A DNA stretch of 64,000 nt. It comes from Hymenobacter nivis. Its GTDB lineage: Bacteria; Bacteroidota; Bacteroidia; Cytophagales; Hymenobacteraceae. The translations under genes and the position numbers were made by a program. Each line of letters starts with the position of its first letter. Position 1 is the first letter of the stretch. The notes under the pieces were generated by a model. That model was not told the DNA's origin and did not search any database. It saw only the letters and a program-made list of their open reading frames with translations. Positions 25,390-37,100 of the stretch are shown here, in pieces. The stretch covers positions 1,798,001 to 1,862,000 of the forward strand of contig NZ_CP029145.1 in assembly GCF_003149515.1 (NCBI RefSeq), read 5' to 3'.

Positions 25390-27438
25390 ATGACTAACGT
25401 TTGCTTAAGATCATTCCGGCGCGGCATCCGGGGCGCGTTGGCCTTAGCCCTGCTGAGTCCCGCCGCCCGGGCAGTGCCGCCGCCTCCCCCCCTGGCCCCG
25501 CTGGCGTACCAGGAACTGGCCCCGGGAGCCATCCGGCCCGACGGCTGGCTGCGGCGGCAGCTGGAAGCCATGCGCGACCACACCACCGGCCACCTCGACG
25601 AAACTTACCCCAAGCTGCGCGACGACAACGGCTGGCTCGGCGGGGCCGGCGACGGCTGGGAAGAAACTCCGTACTGGCTCGATGGGGCCCTGCCCGTAGC
25701 GCATTTGCTGCACGATAAGGCCTTGTTGGCCAAGGTGCAGCGTTACGTGAACTGGTCGCTGGCGCATCAGCGGCCGTCGGGCTATTTTGGGGCCCTTACC
25801 AAGGCCGAGCGGGCCGGGGGCGCGTCAGTGGCCGCTGGGCCCCAGGGCGAAGACTGGTGGCCGCGCATGGTGATGCTCAAGGTGTTGCAGCAACATTATC
25901 AGGCCACCCACGACGCGCGGGTGCTGCCCTTCATGACGCGCTACTTTCAGTACCAGCTGCAAAACTTGAAGACCACGCCCCTGGGCCAGTGGAGTGAATG
26001 GAGCACCACCCGCGGCGGCGACAACCTACTGGTGGTGTATTGGTTGTACCGCCAAACGGGCGCGCCCTTTTTGCTGGAACTGGGCGAGCTACTTTACCAG
26101 CAAACCACGCCCTGGACGGCCTACCTCGGCGGGCGCGACTGGGTAATGGACGCCGCCGCCAACCAGACCGGGGCCCACTGGATGGACCGCCACGGCGTGA
26201 ACGTGGCCATGGGCCTGAAGCTGCCCGTGGTATACGCCCAGGCCCACCCCGCCGACCCGCAGTATAACCAGGCTTTGCGCACCGGCTGGCACGATTTGAT
26301 GACGCTGCACGGCCTGCCGCACGGCATGTTTTCGGCCGACGAGGACTTGCACGGCAACCTACCCACCCAGGGTACGGAGCTGTGTGCCATCGTCGAAACC
26401 ATGTTTTCGCTGGAGCAAGCCGCCGCGCTGACCGGCGAAATCGCCTACCTCGACGCCTTGGAGCGCATTGCCTACAACGCGCTGCCCGCCCAAACTACCG
26501 ACGATTATACCGACCGCCAGTACTTCCAAGTGGCCAACCAAGTGCAGGTGGCCCGCGGCGTGCTCGACTTCACGCTGCCCTTCGACCACGGCATGAACAA
26601 CGTGTTTGGGCCCTACGCCGGCTACACCTGCTGCACCGCCAACATGCACCAGGGCTGGGCGAAGTTCGCCACCCACCTCTGGTACGCCACCCCGGCCCAG
26701 GGCGTTGCCGCCCTCGAATACGCGCCCAATACCTTGGTTACCACCGTAAATGGTACTGTGCCGGTGACCATCCGCGAGGAAACGGCCTACCCGTTCGGCG
26801 ACCAAGTGGACTTCGTGGTCGAGCTTAAAAAACCCACCGCCTTCCCGTTGGCGCTGCGGCTGCCGGCGTGGTGCGCCGAGGCCATTGTGCTGCTCAACGG
26901 CCAGCCGCTGCGCACCGACTGGGGCGGGCAAATCATTACCGTGGCCCGCACCTGGCGGCCCCACGACCGCCTCACGCTGCGCCTGCCCATGGCGGTGCGC
27001 ACCAGCAACTGGGCCCGCAACTCGCGCACCCTGGAGCGGGGGCCCCTGGTGTACGCCCTCAAAATACAGGAGCAGTGGCAGGAAAGCAGCCTGCCCGAAG
27101 AAGGCCGCTACTTCACCATCCTGCCCCTGAGCCCGTGGAACTACGGCCTGCCCCGGGCCGTGGTCGACGACCCGGCCGGCCACACCTCGGTGATATCTAA
27201 AACCTTGGCTACCAATACTAACGGCTTCTACTGGAACGCCGCCAACGCCCCCGTCACCATCACCACCACCGGCCGGCGCATTCCGGCGTGGCAGCTCAGC
27301 GCGGGCGTGGCCCCGCAGCCCGTCACGCCCCGCGATGGCGTGTACAAGGGGCCCGTGGACGCGGCCACCGAAACGCTCACCTTCCTGCCCTACGGCTGCA
27401 CCAAGCTGCGCGTGGTAGCCCTGCCCGTCGTTCCCTAA
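25390..27438 (+). CDS. GH127 family beta-L-arabinofuranosidase
   Basis: 682 residues from ATG 25390. GH127 (DUF1680) enzymes cleave beta-L-arabinofuranose with a cysteine nucleophile held by zinc and a glutamate acid. The cysteine region YTCCTANMHQGW (around residue 415) is present, as are EETPYWLDGALPVA near the start and EWSTTRGGDN. The N-terminus carries a signal-like hydrophobic run (ALALALLSPAARA). It starts the operon with a GH43 (27 nt spacer) and a GH5-like gene downstream and is next to the LacI-type operator. Confidence 0.9.
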   Translation: MTNVCLRSFRRGIRGALALALLSPAARAVPPPPPLAPLAYQELAPGAIRPDGWLRRQLEAMRDHTTGHLDETYPKLRDDNGWLGGAGDGWEETPYWLDGALPVAHLLHDKALLAKVQRYVNWSLAHQRPSGYFGALTKAERAGGASVAAGPQGEDWWPRMVMLKVLQQHYQATHDARVLPFMTRYFQYQLQNLKTTPLGQWSEWSTTRGGDNLLVVYWLYRQTGAPFLLELGELLYQQTTPWTAYLGGRDWVMDAAANQTGAHWMDRHGVNVAMGLKLPVVYAQAHPADPQYNQALRTGWHDLMTLHGLPHGMFSADEDLHGNLPTQGTELCAIVETMFSLEQAAALTGEIAYLDALERIAYNALPAQTTDDYTDRQYFQVANQVQVARGVLDFTLPFDHGMNNVFGPYAGYTCCTANMHQGWAKFATHLWYATPAQGVAALEYAPNTLVTTVNGTVPVTIREETAYPFGDQVDFVVELKKPTAFPLALRLPAWCAEAIVLLNGQPLRTDWGGQIITVARTWRPHDRLTLRLPMAVRTSNWARNSRTLERGPLVYALKIQEQWQESSLPEEGRYFTILPLSPWNYGLPRAVVDDPAGHTSVISKTLATNTNGFYWNAANAPVTITTTGRRIPAWQLSAGVAPQPVTPRDGVYKGPVDAATETLTFLPYGCTKLRVVALPVVP

Positions 27439-27467
27439 TCAGCTTCTTATTCCCCTCGCCCCTGCCC

Positions 27468-28490
27468 GTGCTTCGTCGTAAAATCCTGCTTTTCCTGGTG
27501 CTGCTCGGGGCCCTGCCGGGGGCCCGAGCCCAGGGCCCCGCGGCCGGCCGCACCTTCACCAACCCGCTGAAGGCGAACGGTCCCGACCCGTGGGTTGTCC
27601 GCCACGGCGGCTATTACTACTACACCAACACGATGGGAAAAAACCTCACGCTGTGGAAGTCGAAAACCCTTGAAGGAATAAAAGACGCGCCCGGCGCGGT
27701 GGTATGGACGCCGCCCGCCGCGGGGCCCAATTCCTACGAAATCTGGGCCCCGGAGCTACACTTCCTCGCCGACAAGTGGTACCTCTACTACACCGCCACG
27801 GATAAGGCTAATTTCAGCGACCAGACACGCTACATATTCGTGCTGGAAAACGCCGGCCCCGACCCCACCGCCGGCACGTGGGTGGACAAGGGCAAAATCA
27901 ACACCCGCTATTCGGGCCTCGACGGCTCGGTGTTTGAGCACCAGGGGCGGCACTACTTCCTGTACTCGGCCTATGTGGGGCCCCAGAGCGTGCTGGCCAT
28001 CGCGCCTATGGCCAACCCCTGGACGCTGGACGCCGCCCAAGAAACCATTATCGCCCAGCCCACCTACGCCTGGGAAAAAGGCGGCGGCCGCCAGATTCTG
28101 GAGGGCCCCGAGTTTTTGGCGGGCCGCAAGGGGCAGCTGTTCGTAGTATACTCGGCCAGCGCTTGCTGGGACGACAACTATTGCCTGGGCATGCTCACGG
28201 CCCGCCCCGGCGCCGACCCGCTGCGGGCCGATTCGTGGACGAAAGCGCCGCAGCCGGTCTTTCACCCATCGGCCGGAAACGGCGTGTGGGGCACCGGCCA
28301 CAACGGCTTCACCACCTCGCCCGACGGGCGCGAGAGCTGGATTATTTACCACGCCAAGGCGGCCGCCGACGGCAAATGCGAGGGGCGCAGCACCCGGGCC
28401 CAGCGCTTCGGCTGGAACCCCGACGGCACGCCCAATTTTGGGGCCCCGGCCGCGCTGGCCACGCCCCAGGCCGTGCCGTCGGGCGAGTAA
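27468..28490 (+). CDS. GH43 family glycoside hydrolase
   Basis: 340 residues from GTG 27468, placed just after the GH127 stop. The signal is LRRKILLFLVLLGALPGARAQ. Core motifs are GPDPWVVRHGGYYYYT (base Asp), IWAPELHF, LDGSVFEHQGRHYFLYS (modulating Asp) and LEGPEFLAGRKGQLFVVYSAS (acid Glu). Sequence style is the same as in the GH43 enzymes at 29788 and 39159, so the three are paralogues, probably arabinofuranosidases or xylosidases. Confidence 0.88.
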   Translation: MLRRKILLFLVLLGALPGARAQGPAAGRTFTNPLKANGPDPWVVRHGGYYYYTNTMGKNLTLWKSKTLEGIKDAPGAVVWTPPAAGPNSYEIWAPELHFLADKWYLYYTATDKANFSDQTRYIFVLENAGPDPTAGTWVDKGKINTRYSGLDGSVFEHQGRHYFLYSAYVGPQSVLAIAPMANPWTLDAAQETIIAQPTYAWEKGGGRQILEGPEFLAGRKGQLFVVYSASACWDDNYCLGMLTARPGADPLRADSWTKAPQPVFHPSAGNGVWGTGHNGFTTSPDGRESWIIYHAKAAADGKCEGRSTRAQRFGWNPDGTPNFGAPAALATPQAVPSGE

Positions 28491-28540
28491 CGCTCCTTTT
28501 TCAACACCCTAATACCCAATTTCTTTCCTAATTTTTTCGC

Positions 28541-29653
28541 ATGAAAAAAATTTCGTTCTTGCTCTTGCTCGTGGCGTTGCTCGGCGCGCCGGGGGCCCAC
28601 GCCCAAAAAGTCAAAACCAAAACCAAGGGCCCCGGCGCCGCTGCGGCCACGGGCCAAAGCGCCCGATGGCCGGCCGGAAAAGCCAATGCCTGGTACCGCG
28701 CCCGCCCCTGGATGTCGGGCGCCAACTTCACGCCCAGCACGGCCATCAACCAGCTCGAAATGTGGCAGGCAGCCACCTTCGACCCGCAAACCATTGACAA
28801 AGAGCTGGGCTGGGCCGAGGGTATCGGCTTCAACACCATGCGCGTGTTTTTACACAGCCTGGCGTGGAAGCAGGACCCGGCCGGCTTCAAAAAGCGTGTG
28901 AACGACTACCTCGCCCTGGCCGATAAGCACCACATTGGCACCATTCTCGTGTTTTTTGACGACTGCTGGAACAAGGACCCCAAGGCGGGGCCCCAGCCCG
29001 CGCCCAAGCCCGGCGTGCACAACTCGGGCTGGATGCAGGACCCCGGCGACCCGGCCTCGCGCGACTCGGCCACTTTCGTGACGTTGCGGCCCTACGTGAC
29101 AGACGTGCTCACGAGCTTCGCCCACGATAAGCGCGTCGTGCTCTGGGACTTGTACAACGAGCCCGGCAACTCGGGCAAAGGCCTGGCCTCGCTGCCGCTG
29201 CTGCGCAACGTGTTTGCCTGGGCCGCCGCCGTGCGCCCCGACCAGCCCCTGAGCGCCGGCCTCTGGAACTGGGACCCCAGCTACGGGCCCCTGAACGCCT
29301 TCCAGGCCCTGCACTCCGACGTCATCACCTACCACTGCTACGATGAGGTGCCATCCCATGAGCGCATCATTGCCCTGCTGGCCTCCCACGGTCGCCCGCT
29401 CATCTGCACCGAGTACATGGCCCGGCCCCGCAACTCGCGCTTCGTCAACATCATGCCCCTGCTGAAAAAGTACAACGTGGCCGCCATCAACTGGGGCCTG
29501 GTGGACGGCAAAACCAACACCAAGTACCAATGGGACGTGCCCATCGCCGACGGCTCAGAGCCCGGCGAGTGGTTCCACGAAGTGTTCCACAAAGACGGCA
29601 CGCCCTACCACCAGGACGAGGTGGATTTGATCAAGAAAACCAACGGGAAATAG
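28541..29653 (+). CDS. GH5-like cellulase-superfamily glycosidase
   Basis: 370 residues with a 22-residue signal (MKKISFLLLLVALLG to AHAQ). The TIM-barrel clan A pattern is clear: IGFNTMRVFLHSLAW, VLWDLYNEPGN with the acid/base glutamate after NE, TYHCYDEV, and ICTEYMARPRNS with the nucleophile glutamate, followed by INWGLVDGKT. Related Bacteroidota proteins are often named 1,4-beta-xylanase. It closes the GH127-GH43-GH5 run. Confidence 0.85.
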   Translation: MKKISFLLLLVALLGAPGAHAQKVKTKTKGPGAAAATGQSARWPAGKANAWYRARPWMSGANFTPSTAINQLEMWQAATFDPQTIDKELGWAEGIGFNTMRVFLHSLAWKQDPAGFKKRVNDYLALADKHHIGTILVFFDDCWNKDPKAGPQPAPKPGVHNSGWMQDPGDPASRDSATFVTLRPYVTDVLTSFAHDKRVVLWDLYNEPGNSGKGLASLPLLRNVFAWAAAVRPDQPLSAGLWNWDPSYGPLNAFQALHSDVITYHCYDEVPSHERIIALLASHGRPLICTEYMARPRNSRFVNIMPLLKKYNVAAINWGLVDGKTNTKYQWDVPIADGSEPGEWFHEVFHKDGTPYHQDEVDLIKKTNGK

Positions 29654-29685
29654 GCAGTTGGAGCTGAGTTTTTAGCTACGGTGAG

Positions 29686-29793
29686 GCCGTCATGCTGAGC
29701 GCAGTGAAGCATTTCTCTGGCAGCAGTAAGCCGCAGTAATAAATCAACGGATTACTTACGCGGGAATGATGCTTCACTGCGTTCAGCATGACC
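29686..29793. repeat. MITE M1 copy
   Basis: Ends GCCGTCATGCTGAGCGCAG and CTGCGTTCAGCATGAC with GAAGCATTTCT / ATGATGCTTC inside. The right end supplies the ATG of the next gene. Confidence 0.8.
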
Positions 29794-30948
29794 ATTTTTA
29801 CTTGGCAACGCTCTCGTTTAATTCACCTTCCACAGTTCAACATTTTGCCGATAACCTTCCGCTTCCTCCTTCCTTCACTGCTGGCCCTGGGCCTGCTGGG
29901 CGGTTGTGCACGGCCGGCCCGGAAACCCACCACCGGGGCCCCCACCGCGGCCAGGCCTACCGCCCCGGCGACGGCTACGTTCACCAACCCGCTGCTACCG
30001 GCGGGGGCCGACCCGTGGGTCATCTACCACGACGGCTATTATTACTACACCCAAACCACGGGCAGCAACCTCACGCTCTGGAAAACCAAGAGCCTGGCCG
30101 ACCTGAAAACCGCCGAGCACCGGGTGGTGTGGACGCCGCCCGCCACGGGCCCCAACAGCCACGACATTTGGGCCCCGGAGCTGCATTTCCTCCGCGGCAA
30201 GTGGTACCTATACTACGCCGCCGATGCTGGCAGCAACTCCTCGCACCGCCTCTGGGTGCTCGAAAACGCATCGCCCAACCCGCTGCAAGGGCCCTGGGCC
30301 GACCGCGGCAAGCTGGCCGACCCCGCGGCCGACAAGTGGGCCATCGACGGGTCGGTGTTCGAGAACAACGGGCAGCTCTACCTCATTTGGTCGGGCTGGG
30401 AGGGCGATGCCAACGGCCGCCAGAACATTTACCTGGCCCCCATGCAAAACCCCTGGACGCTGGCCGGGCCGCGGGTCCTCGTCTCCACCCCTACCTACGC
30501 CTGGGAGCGCAACGGCGACCTCCCCAACCCCAGTAGCCCACCCCACGTGGACGTGAACGAGGGTCCCGAAATACTACGCCACGCGGGCAAGCTCTACCTT
30601 GTGTACTCGGCCAGCGGCTGCTGGACGGATTTTTACGCCCTCGGGATGCTGACGGCCGATGCTGACGCCGACCTGCGCAACCCCGCCGCGTGGACGAAAA
30701 GCCCCGCGCCCGTTTTCCAGCAGTCGCCCGCCAATAAAGTGTACGCACCGGGCCACAATGCCTTTTTCACCTCGCCCGACGGCCAGCAAAACTGGCTCCT
30801 CTACCACGCCAACGACGCGCCCGGCCAGGGCTGCGGCCGCTTTCGCACGCCGCGGATGCAGCCCTTCACCTGGGGCCCCGGTGGGGCCCCCAGCTTCGGC
30901 CAGCCCGTACCAGCGGGGCAGGCGTTGGCGTTGCCCGCCGGCCAGTAA
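29788..30948 (+). CDS. GH43 family lipoprotein glycosidase
   Basis: 386 residues from ATG 29788, which lies in the right end of the M1 MITE. A TTG at 29845 would give a tighter signal peptide (TFRFLLPSLLALGLLGGC) and is an alternative. The lipobox LLGGC implies a lipoprotein. Catalytic segments are GADPWVIYHDGYYYY, IWAPELHFLRGKWYLYY, AIDGSVFENNGQLYLIWSG and NEGPEILRHAGKLYLVYSAS. GH43; specificity is not clear. Confidence 0.88.
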   Translation: MTIFTWQRSRLIHLPQFNILPITFRFLLPSLLALGLLGGCARPARKPTTGAPTAARPTAPATATFTNPLLPAGADPWVIYHDGYYYYTQTTGSNLTLWKTKSLADLKTAEHRVVWTPPATGPNSHDIWAPELHFLRGKWYLYYAADAGSNSSHRLWVLENASPNPLQGPWADRGKLADPAADKWAIDGSVFENNGQLYLIWSGWEGDANGRQNIYLAPMQNPWTLAGPRVLVSTPTYAWERNGDLPNPSSPPHVDVNEGPEILRHAGKLYLVYSASGCWTDFYALGMLTADADADLRNPAAWTKSPAPVFQQSPANKVYAPGHNAFFTSPDGQQNWLLYHANDAPGQGCGRFRTPRMQPFTWGPGGAPSFGQPVPAGQALALPAGQ

Positions 30949-30951
30949 TGC

Positions 30952-31083
30952 GTAGCGTGAACTCTGCGAGTCCGCGCAGTTGAGCGCCGTAGCACGGACT
31001 TTGTAGTCCGCGGCTCTCGCTTCGTCCTGCCAATAATCGTTCAGCGACCGTTCAGCGATGCGAACTCGCAGAGTCCACGCTAC
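30952..31083. repeat. Palindromic repeat, family R2 copy 2 (extended)
   Basis: Outer arms GTAGCGTGAACTCTGCGAGT and complement enclose a GTAGCACGGACTTTGTAGTCC hairpin and a copy of the CAGCGACCGTTCAGCG word. Same family as 11083-11160. Confidence 0.75.
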
Positions 31084-31087
31084 ATGC

Positions 31088-31119
31088 AAAGGCCCGCTGA
31101 TTACTTAGCGGGCCTTTTT
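31088..31119. terminator. Terminator before galT
   Basis: AAAGGCCCGCT-GATTACTT-AGCGGGCCTTTTT, bidirectional between the GH43 gene and galT (convergent). Confidence 0.8.
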
Positions 31120-31133
31120 AGCAAAAAACCAGG

Positions 31134-32246
31134 CTACTTGCCCGGGGCTTCAGGCGGGGCCACCTCGTCGGCAACCGACGCGGCGGTGGGAGCAGACGTT
31201 TGCTTGTAGTGGATTTCGGGCAGTGAGCGCAGGCGGTCGGCGGCCCACTCGGGCGTCACGTCGCGCTGGGGGTTAGCCAGCATTTCGTAGCCCACCATGA
31301 ACTTGCGCACCGTAGCCGAGCGCAGCAGCGGCGGGTAAAAGTGCATGTGCAGGTGCCATTCGGGATATTCCTGGCCGTCGGTGGGCCGCTGGTGCCAGCC
31401 GGCCGAGTACGGAAACGACAGCTCGAACAGGTTGTCGTAGCGAATGGTGAGGCGGCGCAGGATGTTGGCCAGGTCGTTCTTCTCGGCGTCGTTCAGCAAC
31501 TCCAGCGAGGCCACGGCGCGGCGCGGCAGCAGCAGCGTTTCGAAGGGCCAGGTGGCCCAGAACGGTACAAGCACCACCCAAGTATCGTTTTCGATAACGA
31601 CGCGCTGCTTTTCACGCAGCTCAGTGGCGAGGTAGTCGGTGAGCAGCGTGCGGCCGTGCTCCTTAAAGTAGGCGGCCTGCTGCACGGTTTCCTTGGCGGG
31701 GTCGACGGGCACGGTGTGCTGGGCCCAAATTTGGCCGTGCGGGTGCGGGTTCGAGCAGCCCATGATGAAGCCCTTGTTCTCAAAAATCTGCACGTAGTTG
31801 ATGTCCGGTCGGGCCCCCAGGGCCTGGTACTCGTCCACCCACACATCCACCACGCCCCGGATAGCCTCGGGCGTCATCTCGGGCAGGGTGAGGTCGTGCT
31901 GCGGCGAGAAGCAGATGACGCGGCCCACCCCGGTTTCGGACTCGGCAATCAGCAGGTTATCAATGTTGATGCCGCCGGGCGGGCCGTCGGGTTGTAGGGC
32001 CGCAAAGTCATTGTCGAACCGGAACGTGCCGGTGTACGGCGGGTTATGGGCCCCGTTGGCACGCACGTTACCAGGGCACAGGTAGCAGGTGGGGTCGTAG
32101 GCGGGGCGGTGGTCGGGGGGCGTTTTTTCCTGCTGGCCCTGCCAGGGGCGCAGGGCGCGGTGGGGCGACACCAGCAGCCACTCCCCGGTCAGCGGGTTGT
32201 AGCGGCGGTGCGATTGGTGGGTGGGGTCGAAGGCGGGCGAAGGCAT
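31134..32246 (-). CDS. galT: UDP-glucose--hexose-1-phosphate uridylyltransferase
   Basis: 370 residues from the ATG at 32246. GalT swaps UMP between UDP-glucose and galactose-1-phosphate in the Leloir pathway. Hallmarks are CYLCPGN (zinc/iron cysteines), [19 protein letters not shown] with the HPH active-site histidine that is uridylylated, and FFxxHxH-like [14 protein letters not shown]. It starts 35 nt after the galK stop, one operon. It processes galactose released by the local glycosidases. Confidence 0.95.
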   Translation of the reverse strand: MPSPAFDPTHQSHRRYNPLTGEWLLVSPHRALRPWQGQQEKTPPDHRPAYDPTCYLCPGNVRANGAHNPPYTGTFRFDNDFAALQPDGPPGGINIDNLLIAESETGVGRVICFSPQHDLTLPEMTPEAIRGVVDVWVDEYQALGARPDINYVQIFENKGFIMGCSNPHPHGQIWAQHTVPVDPAKETVQQAAYFKEHGRTLLTDYLATELREKQRVVIENDTWVVLVPFWATWPFETLLLPRRAVASLELLNDAEKNDLANILRRLTIRYDNLFELSFPYSAGWHQRPTDGQEYPEWHLHMHFYPPLLRSATVRKFMVGYEMLANPQRDVTPEWAADRLRSLPEIHYKQTSAPTAASVADEVAPPEAPGK

Positions 32247-32281
32247 AAAGAGGGAGCGCGGGAAGAGCAAGAGCGGATGGA

Positions 32282-33451
<1,170 letters not shown>

Positions 33452-33458
33452 GAGCAGA

Positions 33459-33466
33459 CAAGTTTA
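33459..33466 (-). promoter_or_regulatory. Promoter-like -7 element of galK
   Basis: On the minus strand TAAACTTG, one base off TAnnTTTG. It is 8 nt before the start codon, giving an almost leaderless mRNA. Confidence 0.35.
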
Positions 33467-33523
33467 GGCCCCTGATGGTGTATGGTTGGGCGGGTTAAAG
33501 GTCAGATTTTTCTACAAAACAGA

Positions 33524-33533
33524 CAAACGTTTG
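33524..33533. promoter_or_regulatory. LacI-type operator before galK (partial)
   Basis: CAAACGTTTG core palindrome, extended on one side by CGC. Same core as the sites at 25280 and 34084. Confidence 0.6.
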
Positions 33534-34083
33534 CGCAAAACTTGCTCAATTTAAGAGTTTTTTAACACTAAATCCCCTCTTCTGCAAAGTAAGTTTTTAT
33601 TCCGGACATGAGAAAAGCATCGGAAACCTTTCCCATGCCCCATGCGCACCATTGCCCGATGGCCCTTGACCCTTTCTTGATAAAGTTTAATAAGTAACTC
33701 GCGAGGTTCAATGCGATGCAGATTGAAGCCTTGACAACCGCATTTGCCCAGCGGATTCACTAACGTGTTTACTCCTTTGCCCAACTAATGCGATGCCAAC
33801 ATACCGTGGCTACTTCCTTCTAGGAATGCTCGGGGAAATATTATTGTCAATTATGCAATCCTATGCTCAATTTTGGCGAGAAAGCATTCCCTACTATTTG
33901 CATTTTGCTTTTATACTTTTAGTTTTACGATGAGTAGTTGGCCACACAGTGCTGAGCAATTGTACCCAGGGCCCATTTTTTTCATTTGAAGGCACATACA
34001 TCTGTTCTGTTTGGGTAAGCATCTTCCATTTAAAGTGCAATAAGCATTGCCGCCATTCTGACGGTTTTTTTGCCAAAAATAGC

Positions 34084-34095
34084 GCAAACGTTTGC
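34084..34095. promoter_or_regulatory. LacI-type operator before susC
   Basis: GCAAACGTTTGC, perfect, 43 nt before the susC start codon; the site probably overlaps the promoter. Confidence 0.7.
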
Positions 34096-34137
34096 ATATT
34101 TTCAACTTTTTCTTTTTATCCTTTTTTTCTTTTTTTC

Positions 34138-37100
34138 ATGAAAAAGCTGCTACTTTATCCTCGTTATCTACTCCCCGCTTTAGTGTGCTGCCTGCCCTCG
34201 ATTGGGGTTGCCAACACCCTGGCTGCGTACCGCCCGCTCGTTGTTAGACGCGCCGCCGCGGCCCAGCCCGTGACCGGGCGCGTGACCGACGAAAAAGGCG
34301 GAGGCCTGCCCGGCGTAACGGTGCTCGTGAAGGGCACCCAGAACGGTACTTCCACCAACGCCAACGGCGAGTTCACGCTTGATGCGCCCGCCGGGGCCAC
34401 TCTTGTTTTTTCTTCGATTGGCTACATAACCAAAGAGGTTGCCGTGAGTGGTGACGCTCAACTGAACGTGAGCTTAGCCGCGGACGTGCAGCAGCTTTCG
34501 GAAGCGGTGGTGGTGGGCTACCTTACCCAAGAGCGCCAAAACGTAACCGGCGCGGTAGCCACGGTGGGCGGCACGGACGTGCGCCGGGCCCCGGTGGCCA
34601 CGCTTTCCGAATCAATCCAGGGCCGCCTGGCCGGAGTACAGGTGACCACCAACGGCACGCCCGGGCAGACGCCCAACATCAACATCCGCGGCATTGGCTC
34701 GCTTAGCAACGGCTCGGGGCCCCTGTTCATCATCGATGGACTGTGGGTAACCGGCGGCCTGCGCGACTTTACGCCGCAGGACGTGGAGAGCGTGCAGGTG
34801 CTGAAAGATGCTGCGGCCCTGGCCCCTTACGGCGTGTCGGGGGCCAACGGGGTGATCATCATCACTACGAAAAAAGGCAAGCTGGGTACGACGGCCATCA
34901 ACTTCAACGCTTACGCCGGGGTGCAGAACATTGCCAAGCGCTACGACCTGGCCAACGCGGCCCAGTACACGGCCCTGGCCACGCAAGCCTACACCAACGC
35001 CGGCACCCGCGTACCCTCCGGCATAGCCAATCCTTCGGGCGTGGATACCGACTGGCAAAAAGAATTTTTCCGGACCGGGGCGGTGCAGGACTACAACCTG
35101 GGTTTTTCGGGCGGCGGCACCAACTCCAACTACCTTATTTCGGGCGATTACTTTAGCCAGTCGGGCACGGTGACTGGGCCGAAGTATGAACGCTACAACT
35201 TGCGGGTGAATTCGGGCTTTACGAAGGGCCGACTGAAAATTGGCGAGAACCTGGCCCTGACCCGCGCCAACCAGACGCGCCTCAACGGCGCACCGTTTAT
35301 CGACCTGCTGCGCATCACCCCCATCACACCGGTGCTGGACCCGGCTAACCCGGGCGGCTATGGCTACGGCGATTCCAACACCCGGCCCACGTTCGGCTCG
35401 AACCCAATTGGGGCCCAGCGGCTGCTTAACAACATTGGGACCAATAACCAGCTGCAAGGCAACGTGTTCGGGGAGTTTTCCTTCCTGCCCTCGCTGCGCT
35501 ACCGCCTTAACCTGGGCACGCAGTACCGAGCGTTCCACGACCAGCGCCAGCAGCAGGCCGGGGGCCTGGCCCCCAACAACCTAACGCCCGTTTCGGGCTA
35601 CACCGACGCGCAGGGCAACGAAACGTTCTTACTAGCCGAGAACACCCTGACCTACGACCAGAGCTTCGGGAAGCACAACCTGACTGTGGTGGGCGGCTAT
35701 TCCGAACAGCGCAACAACTTTGAGTTCACCCAGGGCGCGGCCCAGGGCTACGGCAACGGCCCCGTGTTTTACTGGGCCCTCGATGCCGGGGCTACTCCGC
35801 TGCCGGCCACGGGCTCGACCTTCGTGTGGACCAAGCGCTCCTACTTTGGGCAGTTCACCTACGACTACGATGGGCGCTACCTCGTGACGGGGGCCTACCG
35901 CCGCGACGGCTCGTCGCGCTTCTCTGCCGACCGCAAGTACGGCAACTTCGGGGCCGGCTCGCTGGGCTGGCGCGTGTCGAAAGAAAAGTTTTTTGAAGGC
36001 ATCACGGCCATCAGTGACCTGAAGCTGCGAGCTTCGTACGGTATTCTGGGCAGTGACCAGCTCAACGGGCCTTACGGTGGCTCGTACTCCTACCAAGAAT
36101 TTACTAACCCCAACGTCAACTACAACTTCGGCGGGCAATCGGCCAACGGGGCCATTCGGACGGCCTTAGGCTCACCCTCAGTGGGCTGGGAAGAGCGCAG
36201 TACCCAAAACTATGGCCTCGACCTGGGATTTCTAGACAATCGCCTGACTGTGAGCGCCGATTATTACATATCGGAGACGCGTAATGCTAACGTGTATCCC
36301 TCGATTCCGCTGTTTTTGGGTAATGCCGGCGGCAACCCCTTCCAGCAAATTGGGCGCATCCAAAACAAGGGCTTTGAGCTGCTCGTGAGCTACAACGAAA
36401 CGAAGGGCAAATTTCACTACGGGGCCACGGCTAACCTTACTACCATCAGCAACAAGGTCCTGGATTTGGGTACCTCCGGTGCTAAGGCTAACTTCTTTGA
36501 TGCAGGTTCCGGCCCCATCACCCGCACCGAAGTAGGCTACGAAGTGGGCTCGTTCTACCTCTACCAGTTCGATGGCATTTTCCAGTCGGCCGATAATATC
36601 AAAGGTAGCGCCCAGCCCAACGCTCAGCCCGGCGATGTGCGCTACCGCGACACCAACGGCAACGGCGTAATTGACCCCGGCGACCGGGTGCACGTTGGCC
36701 GGGTGTTTCCCAAGCTCCAGTACGGCCTGAACCTGACGGCCGGCTACGGGGCCTTCGACTTCGCGGTCTTCTTCCAGGGCGTGCAGGGCAACGACGTGTA
36801 CAACTCGGGGGCCTACTGGCTCGGGCGCTTCGACGACCCCACCAACTACGTGGCTAACCTCTCGCCCTGGTCGCCCACCAACCCCTCGACCACTACCCCA
36901 CGCCTGGCCCAGCAAAGCGGCATCAACTCGTTTGCCAACTCTACGCGCTTCCTGGAGGACGGCTCCTACCTGCGCCTGAAAAACCTGCAAATCGGCTTCA
37001 CCGTCCCCAAAACGCTGGTGGAGAAAACCAAGGGCCTGAGCAGCGTCCGCATCTACCTCACGTCGCAGAACCTGTTCACCGCCACCCACTACTCGGGCTA

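Larger units (their letters stand above)
33452..34137. other. AT-rich divergent regulatory stretch between galK and susC
   Basis: About 690 bases, lower in GC than the genes. It holds two LacI-type sites and a short minus-strand ORF (33551-33784) that I cannot assign. No confirmed gene. Leader regions for galK and susC are expected here. Confidence 0.5.

Noticed and set aside
33551..33784. Minus-strand 77-residue ORF between galK and susC
   Set aside because: It looks faintly protein-like but no family, ribosome-binding site or context supports it; kept only as a note in the intergenic entry.
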